NCBI GenBank assembly: GCA_963843835.1
Contig: CAWJMD010000004.1
Span: forward strand, 292,890-356,889
From: CAWJMD01 sp963843835
GTDB lineage: Bacteria > Actinomycetota > Actinomycetes > Actinomycetales > CAWJMD01
DNA length: 64,000 nt
Direction of reading: 5' to 3'
The notes under the pieces were generated by a model. The model had not been told where the DNA came from. It did no database searches and saw only the letters and a program-made list of their open reading frames with translations. Below, piece by piece: positions 49,957 to 58,412 of this stretch; the stretch's first letter is position 1; every line of letters starts with the position of its first letter. The position numbers were made by a program, and so were the translations under genes.

Positions 49957-51071
49957 GCGGTGGGACGCGTCGGGCCGGGCCGCTGTCGGTGGTGCTGGCC
50001 GGCGGGGGCAGCGCCGGTCACGTGAGCCCCCTGCTCGCGCTGGCCGATGCCCTCGTGCGTCGTGACCCCGCGACCCGGGTGCTGGCCCTCGGCACCGAGG
50101 ACGGGCTCGAGGCACGGCTCGTACCCGCCCGCGGGTACCGCCTGATCGCGATCCCGAAGGTGCCGCTCCCCCGTCGGCCCTCGGGTGCCCTGCTCAAGGT
50201 GCCGGCCCGGCTGAAGGCGGCAGTCGACCTCGCGGCGGAGGCGATCTCGTCGGCGCAGGCCGACGTGGTCGTCGGCATGGGCGGCTACGTCAGCCCTCCG
50301 GCCTACCTGGCGGCCCGCCGGCTGGGGGTGCCGATCGTGGTCCACGAGCAGAACAGCCGACCGGGGGTGGCGAACCGGCTGGGCGCCAGGCTGACCCGGC
50401 ACGTCGCCGTCACCTTCCCCCTCACCCGGCTGCCTCATGCCGTCCGCGTGGGCATGCCGCTGCGTCGCGAGATCAGCCAGCTCGACCGCGCGGCGATGCG
50501 GGACGAGGCCCGCAGGCACCTCGGGCTGGCGCCCGACGCACCGACCCTCCTGGTCACCGGCGGCTCGCTCGGGGCCCAGCGGCTGAACGACGCCGTCGCG
50601 GGCGCACTGAAGGACCTGACCGCGGCCGGGATCGGCGTCCTCCACCTCACCGGCGCCGGCAAGGCCGGAGCCGCGTCCGGCCACGGACCCGCGTACGTGG
50701 CGCTCGAATACTGTGACCGGATGGATCTGGCCTACGCAGCGGCGGATCTCGTGCTCTGCCGGGCCGGTGCCAACACCGTGTGCGAGCTGACCACCGTCGG
50801 CCTGCCCGCGGTCTACGTGCCCCTGCCGATCGGCAACGGCGAACAGCGCCTGAACGCCGAGCCGGTGGTCGCGGTCGGTGGCGGGTTGCTGGTCAACGAC
50901 ACCGACCTCGACGCCGACTGGCTCCGCGACCATCTCGTCCCCCTCATCGCCGACCCTGGACGCGTCGCCGCGATGGCGGCCGCCTCGGCGGGTGCGGGTG
51001 TCCGGGACGCCGACGAGCGCCTGGCCGATCTCGTGGAGCACGCCGCCGACAGCCACCCGGGCAGGCGCTGA
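49953..51071 (+). CDS. murG: UDP-N-acetylglucosamine--undecaprenyl-PP-MurNAc-pentapeptide GlcNAc transferase
   Basis: A 372-aa GT-B enzyme making lipid II from lipid I at the inner face of the membrane. The N-terminal loop VVLAGGGSAGHVSPLLALADAL, VVGMGGYVSPPAYLAA, VVHEQNSRPGVANRLGA, LVTGGSLGAQRLN and CRAGANTVCELTTVGLPAVYVPLP are all present. GTG 49953 overlaps ftsW. The stop codon shares its last base with the murC start (TGATG). Confidence 0.95.
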   Translation: MSGGTRRAGPLSVVLAGGGSAGHVSPLLALADALVRRDPATRVLALGTEDGLEARLVPARGYRLIAIPKVPLPRRPSGALLKVPARLKAAVDLAAEAISSAQADVVVGMGGYVSPPAYLAARRLGVPIVVHEQNSRPGVANRLGARLTRHVAVTFPLTRLPHAVRVGMPLRREISQLDRAAMRDEARRHLGLAPDAPTLLVTGGSLGAQRLNDAVAGALKDLTAAGIGVLHLTGAGKAGAASGHGPAYVALEYCDRMDLAYAAADLVLCRAGANTVCELTTVGLPAVYVPLPIGNGEQRLNAEPVVAVGGGLLVNDTDLDADWLRDHLVPLIADPGRVAAMAAASAGAGVRDADERLADLVEHAADSHPGRR

Positions 51072-52594
51072 TGGCCACCGTCGGCCCCCGTTTCGACCTG
51101 ACGGCGAGGGTGCCCCCCGCATCGGAGCTGGCCCCCGTGCACTTCGTCGGCGTCGGCGGCATCGGCATGTCGGGCATCGCCCGGATCATGTTGGCGCGCG
51201 GTCTCGAGGTCTCGGGCAGCGACGCGAAGGACCTGCCGGTTCTGACCGCCCTGCGAGCGGTCGGGGGCGAGGTGGAGGCGGGGTTCGACCCCGCACGGGT
51301 CGACCGGGCGAGGACCGTCGTGGCGTCCTCGGCGATCCGCCCCTCGAACCCCGAGCTGGTGCGGGCGGCCGAGCGTGGCGTGACCGTCCTGCACCGGTCG
51401 CAGGCGCTGCACTCCCTGATGCAGGGGTACCGCGGTGTGGCCGTCGCCGGCACCAACGGCAAGACCACGACCTCGTCGATGCTCACGGTGCTCCTGCAGA
51501 GCGCGGGCCTCGATCCGTCCTTCGCCATCGGTGGTGAGCTGGTCGGGGCGGGAACGAACGGGCACCAGGGCTCGGGCGACGTGTTCGTGGCCGAGGCGGA
51601 CGAGTCCGACTCGTCGTTCCTCGTGTACACGCCGGTCGTCTCGGTCGTCACGAACGTCCAGCCCGACCACCTCGACCACTACGGCACCGCCGAGAAGGTG
51701 GTCGAGGCGTTCGACGCCTTCGCCGAGCGGCTCGGGCCGGACGGAGTCCTGGTCGCCTGCGGCGACGACTCCGGGTCGGCGGCGCTCGCCACCCGCGCGC
51801 GGGAGGCCGGTCGCCAGGTCCTCGTGTACGGGACGGGCGACGACGCGGACGTCAGGCTCACCGACCTGTCGTTCGCGGCGGGGTGCGCGGACTTCGAGCT
51901 GGTGCTGGAGGGCCGCGCGGTGGGGCGGGCGCGGCTCGCGGTGCCGGGCCACCACAACGCGCTGAACGCCGCCGCGGCGTTCACGGCGGCGATCGCCCTG
52001 GGCGTCGACGTCGTCCAGGCCGTCGCCGGACTGGGCGCCTTCACCGGCACACGTCGCCGGTTCGAGGCACGCGGCGAGTCCGCCGGCGTCCGCGTGTACG
52101 ACGACTACGCCCACAACCCGGCGAAGGTGGCAGCCGCGGTCGCGACCGGCAGGCAGGTCGCGGGCGCGGGGCGGCTCGTCGTCGTCTTCCAGCCCCACCT
52201 GTTCAGCCGCACGCTCTCGTTCGCCCGCGAGTTCGGGCAGGCCCTGTCGGCCGCCGACGAGGTCGTGGTGATGGACGTGTACCCGGCGCGGGAGGACCCC
52301 GTGCCGGGCGTGACCGGAGCCCTCGTCGCCGACGCGGTCGACCTGCCGGGGGAGCGGGTCGCCTACGTCGAGTCGTGGTCGGCCGCCCCTTTCGAGGCGG
52401 TCAGCCGCACGCGCCCGGGGGACCTCGTGCTGACCATCGGAGCCGGCGACGTGACCATGATCGGCCGCGAGGTACTTGCGTTGCTGCACAACGGTTCCCA
52501 CCGGGAGCAGCTGGCTGCGGCGGCTGCGGAGCCTGCCGGCGGACCGACCGGCGAGGTCGGTCGACCCGCTGCGAACCCGGAGGCCACCACGTGA
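51071..52594 (+). CDS. murC: UDP-N-acetylmuramate--L-alanine ligase
   Basis: A 507-aa Mur ligase adding the first amino acid, L-Ala. VHFVGVGGIGMSGIARIMLARG is the MurC start, VAVAGTNGKTTTSSMLTVLL the ATP loop, VAEADESDSSFL and NVQPDHLDHYG follow, and VYDDYAHNPAKVAAAV and VVFQPHLFSRT lie in the C-terminal domain. About 25 residues at the end are unstructured. ATG 51071 is coupled to murG by a one-base overlap, and its end overlaps ftsQ (GTGA). Confidence 0.95.
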   Translation: MATVGPRFDLTARVPPASELAPVHFVGVGGIGMSGIARIMLARGLEVSGSDAKDLPVLTALRAVGGEVEAGFDPARVDRARTVVASSAIRPSNPELVRAAERGVTVLHRSQALHSLMQGYRGVAVAGTNGKTTTSSMLTVLLQSAGLDPSFAIGGELVGAGTNGHQGSGDVFVAEADESDSSFLVYTPVVSVVTNVQPDHLDHYGTAEKVVEAFDAFAERLGPDGVLVACGDDSGSAALATRAREAGRQVLVYGTGDDADVRLTDLSFAAGCADFELVLEGRAVGRARLAVPGHHNALNAAAAFTAAIALGVDVVQAVAGLGAFTGTRRRFEARGESAGVRVYDDYAHNPAKVAAAVATGRQVAGAGRLVVVFQPHLFSRTLSFAREFGQALSAADEVVVMDVYPAREDPVPGVTGALVADAVDLPGERVAYVESWSAAPFEAVSRTRPGDLVLTIGAGDVTMIGREVLALLHNGSHREQLAAAAAEPAGGPTGEVGRPAANPEATT

Positions 52595-53514
52595 GCCCGC
52601 GTCCGACACGGCCGGTGCGCCGCCCCGCCCCCGAACCCGTCGACCCCCCGCGGGTGCCTCGAGCCCGGCCCCGGCCCGGGCCGGCCGCGCGTCCGGCCGT
52701 GTCCCCGCCGGTGACCGGACGTCAGGCTGCCGCACGGTCCGCTGCCACGTCCGGCGCGTCGTCCCGACCCACGATCGCGCCCTCGCGGGCGCGGGTCGTC
52801 TCCACGGCCTCCGTCCGCCGCTTCGCCGACCGCGCACGCCGCCGGCGCTGGGCGACCTGGCGTCCTCTGCTGCTGGCCGCGTCCGTCCTCGCCGTCGCGA
52901 CGGCCCTGGGCTGGGTCGTTCTCGCGTCCCCGTGGCTCGAGGCCCGGCAGGTCCAGCTGGTGGGTGGTGAGCGGCTCGGCCTCGCGGACGTCGAGGCGCT
53001 GGCCGCTCCCGACCTCGGACGCCCCCTCGCGCGCGTCGACACCGGCGCCATCGAGGCGCGGATCGAGGAGCTGCCGGTGGTCGCCGACGCACAGGTGCTG
53101 CGCGTGTGGCCGTCGACGCTCGAGGTCCGGGTCACCGAGCGCGTGCCCGTGGCGGCCGTGGCCACCGACGCGGGGATCGCCCTCGTCGACGCGGAGGGTG
53201 TGCAGATGGCCACAGCGCCCGAGCCGCCCGCCGACCTGCCCCTCGTGTCGGCCGCGACCGTCGTGGCGGGCGACCGGCCCCTCCAGGCCGCCAGCGAGGT
53301 GCTCGAGCAGATGCCGCCGGGGCTGCGGGCGCAGGTTGCCGGCACGGAGGCCCTCACCCCGGACAGCGTCACCCTCACCCTGCGGTCCGGCTCGACGGTC
53401 GTGTGGGGGAGCAACGAGGACGGCGCGCGCAAGGCCGCGGTCCTGACGGTGCTGCTGCAGACGCCGGCCGAGGTCTACGACGTGTCGGCACCTGGCACCC
53501 CCGTCACCCGCTGA
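52591..53514 (+). CDS. ftsQ: Cell division protein FtsQ
   Basis: A 307-aa bitopic protein. The cytosolic N-terminus (~90 residues) is very Pro/Arg/Ala-rich, followed by a membrane helix (LLLAASVLAVATALGWVVLA), a POTRA domain (VQLVGGERLGLADVEALAAPD onward) and a beta domain ending in LTLRSGSTVVWGSNEDGARKA. It scaffolds FtsL/FtsB and FtsI/FtsW at the septum. GTG 52591 overlaps the murC stop. A 200-bp gap with the ftsZ promoter follows. Confidence 0.92.
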   Translation: MSPRPTRPVRRPAPEPVDPPRVPRARPRPGPAARPAVSPPVTGRQAAARSAATSGASSRPTIAPSRARVVSTASVRRFADRARRRRWATWRPLLLAASVLAVATALGWVVLASPWLEARQVQLVGGERLGLADVEALAAPDLGRPLARVDTGAIEARIEELPVVADAQVLRVWPSTLEVRVTERVPVAAVATDAGIALVDAEGVQMATAPEPPADLPLVSAATVVAGDRPLQAASEVLEQMPPGLRAQVAGTEALTPDSVTLTLRSGSTVVWGSNEDGARKAAVLTVLLQTPAEVYDVSAPGTPVTR

Positions 53515-53636
53515 GCGGTGCTGCGACGGCACGACCCGCCCCACCACCGGCCCCATCGCCCCGATGGATCCCGCGACACGCCGCGCGCCTCCTTGGTGCG
53601 CGGCCGTCCGCGTCCTAGCGTCACGCCCACGACCAG

Positions 53637-53667
53637 TTGACATAACTATAACCCTCTAGTTGAGGGT
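53637..53667 (+). promoter_or_regulatory. ftsZ promoter with inverted repeat
   Basis: TTGACA (53637-53642) is a perfect -35. TATAAC (53647-53652), near-consensus for a -10, lies too close to pair with it and may serve another start. ACCCTC and GAGGGT (53651-53656, 53662-53667) form a perfect dyad around TAGTT, so a regulator may bind here. The region is markedly AT-rich compared with its surroundings. Confidence 0.6.
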
Positions 53668-53714
53668 GAAGGTCTAGGCAGGTCCCATCAGGCACTCAGG
53701 GAGAGGCGCTCACC

Positions 53715-55013
53715 GTGGCAGCACCGCAGAACTACCTCGCGGTCATCAAGGTCGTCGGCATCGGCGGCGGCGGCGTCAACGCCGTCAACCGGATGATCGA
53801 GGTCGGCCTCAAGGGCGTGGAGTTCATCGCCATCAACACCGACGCGCAGGCGCTGTTGATGAGCGACGCCGACGTCAAGCTCGACGTCGGCCGTGAGCTG
53901 ACGCGCGGGCTCGGCGCCGGCGCTGACCCCGAGGTCGGCAAGAAGGCCGCCGAGGACCACGCCGAGGAGATCGAGGAGGTCATCAAGGGGGCCGACATGG
54001 TCTTCGTGACGGCCGGCGAGGGCGGCGGCACCGGCACGGGCGGCGCCCCGGTCGTCGCGCGGATCGCGCGCTCGCTGGGCGCCCTCACGATCGGCGTCGT
54101 GACGCGGCCGTTCACCTTCGAGGGCCGCCGGCGCGCCACCCAGGCGGACACGGGCATCGAGGGCCTCCGCGAGGAGGTCGACACGCTCATCGTCATCCCG
54201 AACGACCGGCTGCTGTCCATCAGCGACCGCGCGGTCTCGGTGATGGACGCGTTCAAGGCGGCCGACCAGGTTCTGCTCTCCGGTGTCCAGGGCATCTCCG
54301 ACCTCATCACCACCCCGGGTCTGGTCAACGTCGACTTCGCGGACGTGAAGTCGGTGATGCAGGGTGCCGGCAGCGCGCTGATGGGCATCGGCTCGGCCCG
54401 TGGCGAGGACCGCGCGGTGCAGGCGGCCGAGCTCGCCATCTCGTCGCCCCTGCTGGAGGCCAGCATCGACGGCGCCCACGGCGTCCTGCTCTCCTTCCAG
54501 GGCGGCAGCGACCTGGGGCTGTTCGAGATCAACGAGGCGGCCCGCCTCGTGCAGGAGGCGGCCCACCCCGAGGCCAACATCATCTTCGGCACGGTCATCG
54601 ACGACGCCCTCGGCGACGAGGTGCGGGTCACCGTCATCGCGGCCGGCTTCGACGGCGGCACCCCCCACCGTCGTCGCGACGAGCGCGCCCTCGGGCAGGT
54701 CAGCGGGCGCACGCAGACGCGCGTCCCGGCCGCCGCGACCGCCACTCCCGCGCCGGCGACGTCCCCGGGCAACGGGTACCAGCCCACCACGGCCGACCCG
54801 AGCCAGGCGGCTCCGGCGACCCGCCCCGATGCCGACCTCGACCTCTCGTCGGCCGAGGTGCTCCAGCCTGTCCCTGCGGGGGCCGCGCACGCGACGAACG
54901 GCCAGCACGCGACCCCGCCGCGGGTCGTTGACGAGGAGCACGGTCGGCGACCGGCACCCCGGTCGGTGGCGTTCGAGGACGACGATCTGGACGTGCCCGA
55001 CTTCCTCAAGTGA
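53715..55013 (+). CDS. ftsZ: Cell division GTPase FtsZ
   Basis: A 432-aa tubulin homologue forming the Z ring. VVGIGGGGVNAVNRMIE starts the nucleotide-binding domain, GEGGGTGTGGAPVVA is the tubulin signature loop, and DFADVKSVMQGAGSALMGIG contains the T7-like region. After ~320 residues a variable linker leads to the C-terminal peptide DDLDVPDFLK that binds SepF and other partners. GTG 53715 follows GGGAGAGG. pgeF lies 25 bp downstream. Confidence 0.97.
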   Translation: MAAPQNYLAVIKVVGIGGGGVNAVNRMIEVGLKGVEFIAINTDAQALLMSDADVKLDVGRELTRGLGAGADPEVGKKAAEDHAEEIEEVIKGADMVFVTAGEGGGTGTGGAPVVARIARSLGALTIGVVTRPFTFEGRRRATQADTGIEGLREEVDTLIVIPNDRLLSISDRAVSVMDAFKAADQVLLSGVQGISDLITTPGLVNVDFADVKSVMQGAGSALMGIGSARGEDRAVQAAELAISSPLLEASIDGAHGVLLSFQGGSDLGLFEINEAARLVQEAAHPEANIIFGTVIDDALGDEVRVTVIAAGFDGGTPHRRRDERALGQVSGRTQTRVPAAATATPAPATSPGNGYQPTTADPSQAAPATRPDADLDLSSAEVLQPVPAGAAHATNGQHATPPRVVDEEHGRRPAPRSVAFEDDDLDVPDFLK

Positions 55014-55038
55014 GCAGCAACTCCTCCGGAGCTGCCCG

Positions 55039-55854
55039 GTGACCGCAGCCGGACCCCGTGACCTCCTCAGGTGGTCACGGGGTCTCGGCGTGTCGGCAGG
55101 GGCGAGCGCCGTCCGGGCGACGTTGGCGTTCACCGATCGCGGCCAGGCGCGGATCGATCCCGAAAAACCTTACGGAACAGCGAATCTGGCGCGGCACGTG
55201 GGCGATGACGACGCCTCCGTCGACGCCGCCCGGCATCGCCTGGCCGAGCGCGTGGGCGTTAGCGACGACCACCTCCTCTTCGTCGACCAGGTGCACGGAA
55301 CGGGCGTGGTGGAGGCCTATGGTCCCTGGGAGGGGACCGTGCCCAGCGCCGATGCGGTGGTGACGAGGCGACCCGGGCTGGCGCTCGCGGTCATGGTGGC
55401 CGACTGCGTCCCGGTGCTCCTGGCGGATCCAGGACGTGGCGTGGTCGCGGTGGCGCACGCCGGGCGCACCGGAATGGCCGCGGGCGTCATCGACGCCACG
55501 ATCACCGCCCTGCGAGACCTCGGTGCGCAGGAGCTGACGGCTGTGGTCGGGCCGTCGATCTGTCCCCGCTGCTACGAGGTGCCCGCCGGCATGCGCGACG
55601 AGGTGGCGCGACAGGTCCCGGTCAGCGCCGCACGCACCCGGACCGGAACGCCGTCGATCGACCTGGCGTCCGGTGTGCTGGAACAACTCTCGCGCCACTG
55701 CGTGTCGATCGACCTGGCACCCGGCTGCACCGCCGAGGACCCGAGCCTGTTCTCGTTCCGGCGCGACGGCAGCACCGGGCGGTTCGCCGGCGTCGCGTGG
55801 ATGCTGCCGTCCCCGGACGGTGGGGACGTCCCCGCCGAGGGGCGAGCTCGGTGA
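55039..55854 (+). CDS. pgeF: Peptidoglycan editing factor PgeF (YfiH/laccase domain)
   Basis: A 271-aa protein. GTANLARHVGDD, FVDQVHGTGVVEA, VMVADCVPVLLAD and AVAHAGRTGMAAGV carry the zinc/copper-binding His and Cys residues of the family; GPSICPRCYEVP is another marker. PgeF removes wrongly incorporated residues from UDP-MurNAc-peptides; older annotations call it polyphenol oxidase. GTG 55039 has a GGAG site. Its stop overlaps the YggS-type gene (GTGA). The position after ftsZ is standard for actinobacteria. Confidence 0.9.
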   Translation: MTAAGPRDLLRWSRGLGVSAGASAVRATLAFTDRGQARIDPEKPYGTANLARHVGDDDASVDAARHRLAERVGVSDDHLLFVDQVHGTGVVEAYGPWEGTVPSADAVVTRRPGLALAVMVADCVPVLLADPGRGVVAVAHAGRTGMAAGVIDATITALRDLGAQELTAVVGPSICPRCYEVPAGMRDEVARQVPVSAARTRTGTPSIDLASGVLEQLSRHCVSIDLAPGCTAEDPSLFSFRRDGSTGRFAGVAWMLPSPDGGDVPAEGRAR

Positions 55855-56555
55855 CCGCCCGTGCCGAGGAACTCGCCGCCGCACTGGAGCGGCTGCGCGC
55901 CCGCGTGTCGGAGGCCTGCGCCGCCAGCGGTCGGGACGCGTCCGAGCTGACCACCGTCGTCGTGACCAAGACCTATCCGGCCAGCGACCTGGAGCTGCTC
56001 GCCTCACTCGGTGTGGTCGACGTCGGCGAGGCCCGTGACGCGGAGGGCCGGGAGAAGCGTGAGCAGCTCGAGCAGCTCGGCCTGCGGTGGCACTGCATCG
56101 GCCAGGTGCAGACCAAGAAGGCGGGGTCCGTCGCTCGCTGGGCCGACGTCGTCCACTCCATCGACCGCGAGAGGCTCGCTCGCGCGCTGTCGCGTGGGGC
56201 GCTCGCTGCGGACCGGTCGCTCGACGTGCTCGTGCAGATCGACCTCGACCCCGCCGGCGAGCACTCCGGCCGCGGTGGGGTCTCCCCTCGCGACGCGCCC
56301 GCGCTGGTGGAGGCCGTCGCCGATGCGCAGGGACTGAGGCTGCGGGGGGTGATGGCGGTCGCGCCACTGGATGCCGACGCGTCGCAGGCTTTCGCGCGTC
56401 TGCGCGAGGTGGCCGAGCGGGTGCGTGCCGATCATCCGGGGGCCCAGTGGATCTCGGCCGGGATGAGCGCGGACCTCGAGGCCGCCGTGGCCTGCGGCGC
56501 GACACACCTGCGTGTCGGCACGGCGGTCCTCGGTTCACGTCCGCCGCTCGGGTAG
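55851..56555 (+). CDS. YggS/YlmE family PLP-binding protein
   Basis: A 234-aa TIM-barrel protein. The pyridoxal lysine is in TTVVVTKTYPASDL, followed by VVDVGEARDAEGREKREQL, WHCIGQVQTKKAGSVARWADVVHSIDR, and the late ISAGMSADLEAAVACGATHLRVGTAVLGS. Family members control PLP homeostasis and have no known catalytic reaction. GTG 55851 overlaps pgeF. It precedes sepF as in many Gram-positive genomes. Confidence 0.92.
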   Translation: MTARAEELAAALERLRARVSEACAASGRDASELTTVVVTKTYPASDLELLASLGVVDVGEARDAEGREKREQLEQLGLRWHCIGQVQTKKAGSVARWADVVHSIDRERLARALSRGALAADRSLDVLVQIDLDPAGEHSGRGGVSPRDAPALVEAVADAQGLRLRGVMAVAPLDADASQAFARLREVAERVRADHPGAQWISAGMSADLEAAVACGATHLRVGTAVLGSRPPLG

Positions 56556-56628
56556 CGTCGAACTCGCGCCGAAGCGCATGTTGATCGGACCTCGCAGCGA
56601 TGCGGGACACGCACCGGAGGAGAGCACC

Positions 56629-57114
56629 ATGGGCGGGGCCTTGCGCAAGACGATGGTCTACCTCGGTCTGGCCGAGGAGGACGAGCGCTCCGACTACGAG
56701 ACGCACGGTTCCGAGCCGGCCGGCTCGTGGGTCGAGGAGCAGCACGAGGAGCGGAGGGCTGACGTGACGCCGATCAAGCGCGAGCGCACCGCGTCACGCG
56801 TCGTGGCCGAACCCATGGGCGGAGAGCTGACGCGGATCTCGACGATCCACCCGCGGACCTACAACGACGCCAAGACGATCGGCGAGAACTTTCGCGAGGG
56901 CATCCCCGTGATCATGAACCTCACGGACATGGACGACGCGGACGCCAAGCGCCTCGTCGACTTCTCGGCGGGTCTCGTCTTCGGTCAGCGCGGCTCGATC
57001 GAGCGCGTGACGAGCAAGGTCTTCCTGCTGTCACCCGCACACGTCGAGGTCAGTGCTCCGGCCGCGTCCACCGCGCGTGCCGCGTCCACAGCCGGCTTCT
57101 TCAACCAGAGCTGA
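56629..57114 (+). CDS. sepF: Cell division protein SepF
   Basis: A 161-aa protein. The amphipathic N-terminus (MGGALRKTMVYLGLAEED) is the membrane-binding helix; an acidic linker follows, and the core RISTIHPRTYNDAKTIGENFREG to FSAGLVFGQRGSIERVTSKVFLLSP is the dimerising FtsZ-tail binding domain. SepF anchors the Z ring in actinobacteria, which lack FtsA. ATG 56629 follows GGAGGAGA. YggT begins 20 bp downstream. Confidence 0.95.
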   Translation: MGGALRKTMVYLGLAEEDERSDYETHGSEPAGSWVEEQHEERRADVTPIKRERTASRVVAEPMGGELTRISTIHPRTYNDAKTIGENFREGIPVIMNLTDMDDADAKRLVDFSAGLVFGQRGSIERVTSKVFLLSPAHVEVSAPAASTARAASTAGFFNQS

Positions 57115-57134
57115 CGGCGGAGCGCAGCCCGCAC

Positions 57135-57434
57135 ATGGTGGTCTTCCTGGCCCTGGTCTCGTTCCTCCTGTGGGTCTTCTTCCTCCTGATGATCGGACGC
57201 CTGGTGTTCGACCTGGTCCGGTCCTTCTCTCCCGAGTGGCGTCCGAAGGGCGTCAGCCTGGTGCTCGCCGAGATCATCTACACCCCCACCGACCCGCCGC
57301 TCAAGGCGTTGCGGCGTGTCCTGCCTCCGTTGCCGCTCGGGCCCGTGAGACTCGATCTGGCGTTCTTGGTGATCATGATCAGCCTCGTCGTGCTGATGAA
57401 CGTCGTCGGCGCGCTGCAACGAAGCCTGTCCTGA
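57135..57434 (+). CDS. YggT family membrane protein
   Basis: A 99-aa protein with two membrane helices (residues ~1-30 and ~75-95) separated by the family segment VRSFSPEWRPKGVSLVLAEIIYTPTDPPLKALRRVLPP. The YggT family lies next to sepF and divIVA in many Gram-positives and may aid membrane or osmotic functions, but its role is not established. ATG 57135 follows sepF by 20 bp with a weak ribosome site. Confidence 0.9.
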   Translation: MVVFLALVSFLLWVFFLLMIGRLVFDLVRSFSPEWRPKGVSLVLAEIIYTPTDPPLKALRRVLPPLPLGPVRLDLAFLVIMISLVVLMNVVGALQRSLS

Positions 57435-57549
57435 ACCACCCGCCCACCCGCGACCGCGGGCTCGGCGGTGACCGTGCTGTTCCGCTAACGTTGCGGCGGT
57501 GATCCCGGGAAGGGATCAGCGCTCCACACATCGCGTACGAGGTGACCAC

Positions 57550-58254
57550 ATGGCGTTGACGCCGGAAGAAGTTGTCAGCAAGACGTTCCAGCCGACGAAG
57601 TTCCGCGAGGGGTATGACCAGGACGAGGTCGATGACTTCCTCGACGACGTGGTCAACACCCTCCGCGCACTCCAGGCCGAGAACGAGGAGCTGAAGTCGA
57701 AGCTCTCCGCCTGCGAGCGTCGGGTCGGTGAGCTGAGCCGAGCCGGTGCGGCCGCGTCGGCGACCGCGGTGCACGAGCAGGTTCCCGAGCCTGTGGCTGC
57801 GCCGGAGCCCGAGCCCGAGCCCGAGCCTCAGCCGGAGCCCGAGCCGGAGCCCGTGGTGGCGCCGGCAGCGGCGGCGCCCGTCGGCGGTTTCGCCGGCGGT
57901 GGCGACGGGCAGGTCGGCCCCGAGGCGGCGACCGGCATGCTGGCGTTGGCCCAGAAGCTCCATGACGAGCACGTGCGCAGCGGCGAGCAGCAGCGCGACC
58001 GACTGGTGGCCGAGGCACAGGAGCGCGCCGAGACCCTGGTCCGCGAGGCCGAGCAGAAGAAGTCCCAGACCCTGGGTGCGCTCGAGCAGGAGCGTTCGCT
58101 CCTGGAGCGCAAGATCGACGAGCTGCGTGCCTTCGAGCGTGAGTACCGCACGCGTCTGAAGGCCTACCTCGAGGGCCAGCTCAAGGACCTCGAGTCCAAG
58201 GGCACGATGGTCCCGGGGCGGCCGGGGGAGTCCGGGCACCCGCTCGGCGGCTGA
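57550..58254 (+). CDS. wag31: DivIVA/Wag31 polar growth protein
   Basis: A 234-aa coiled-coil protein that marks poles and septa and organises wall growth. The conserved N-terminus MALTPEEVVSKTFQPTKFREGYDQDEVDDFLDDVV binds curved membrane. A first coiled coil runs to ~65, then a Glu-Pro repeat linker (~83-100) and a Gly/Ala region, and a second coiled coil spans ~125-215. ATG 57550 matches the family start; an upstream in-frame GTG 57499 is less likely. A TAACGT -10 candidate is at 57486-57491. Confidence 0.93.
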   Translation: MALTPEEVVSKTFQPTKFREGYDQDEVDDFLDDVVNTLRALQAENEELKSKLSACERRVGELSRAGAAASATAVHEQVPEPVAAPEPEPEPEPQPEPEPEPVVAPAAAAPVGGFAGGGDGQVGPEAATGMLALAQKLHDEHVRSGEQQRDRLVAEAQERAETLVREAEQKKSQTLGALEQERSLLERKIDELRAFEREYRTRLKAYLEGQLKDLESKGTMVPGRPGESGHPLGG

Positions 58255-58267
58255 GCAGAGCACGAGT

Positions 58268-58303
58268 CACGAGGGGCCGGCGCCAGGGGCGCCGGCCCTC
58301 GTG
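58268..58303 (+). terminator. Strong hairpin terminator after divIVA
   Basis: CACGAGGGGCCGGCGCC and GGCGCCGGCCCTCGTG pair over 16 bp with one bulged G and a tiny loop, 13 bases after the divIVA stop. It closes the long division cluster. No strong U tract is present. Confidence 0.8.
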
Positions 58304-58412
58304 TCCGTTCTGAGCAGGAACGGCGTCACGGCGCGTCGCACGTGCGGCGTGTCGACGCCTACGCCTATTGTCGGCGGCACCACGAGCGCCCCCGGGCGGA
58401 GGAGGCCGGACG

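Noticed and set aside
53515..53636. A small gene between ftsQ and ftsZ.
   Set aside because: No frame with a plausible start, ribosome site and protein-like composition; the region reads as promoter and spacer.
57499..57549. Start of divIVA at GTG 57499.
   Set aside because: Family members begin at the MALTPEEV segment (57550); the upstream residues are not domain-like, and the TAACGT -10 would place transcription start close to 57499.
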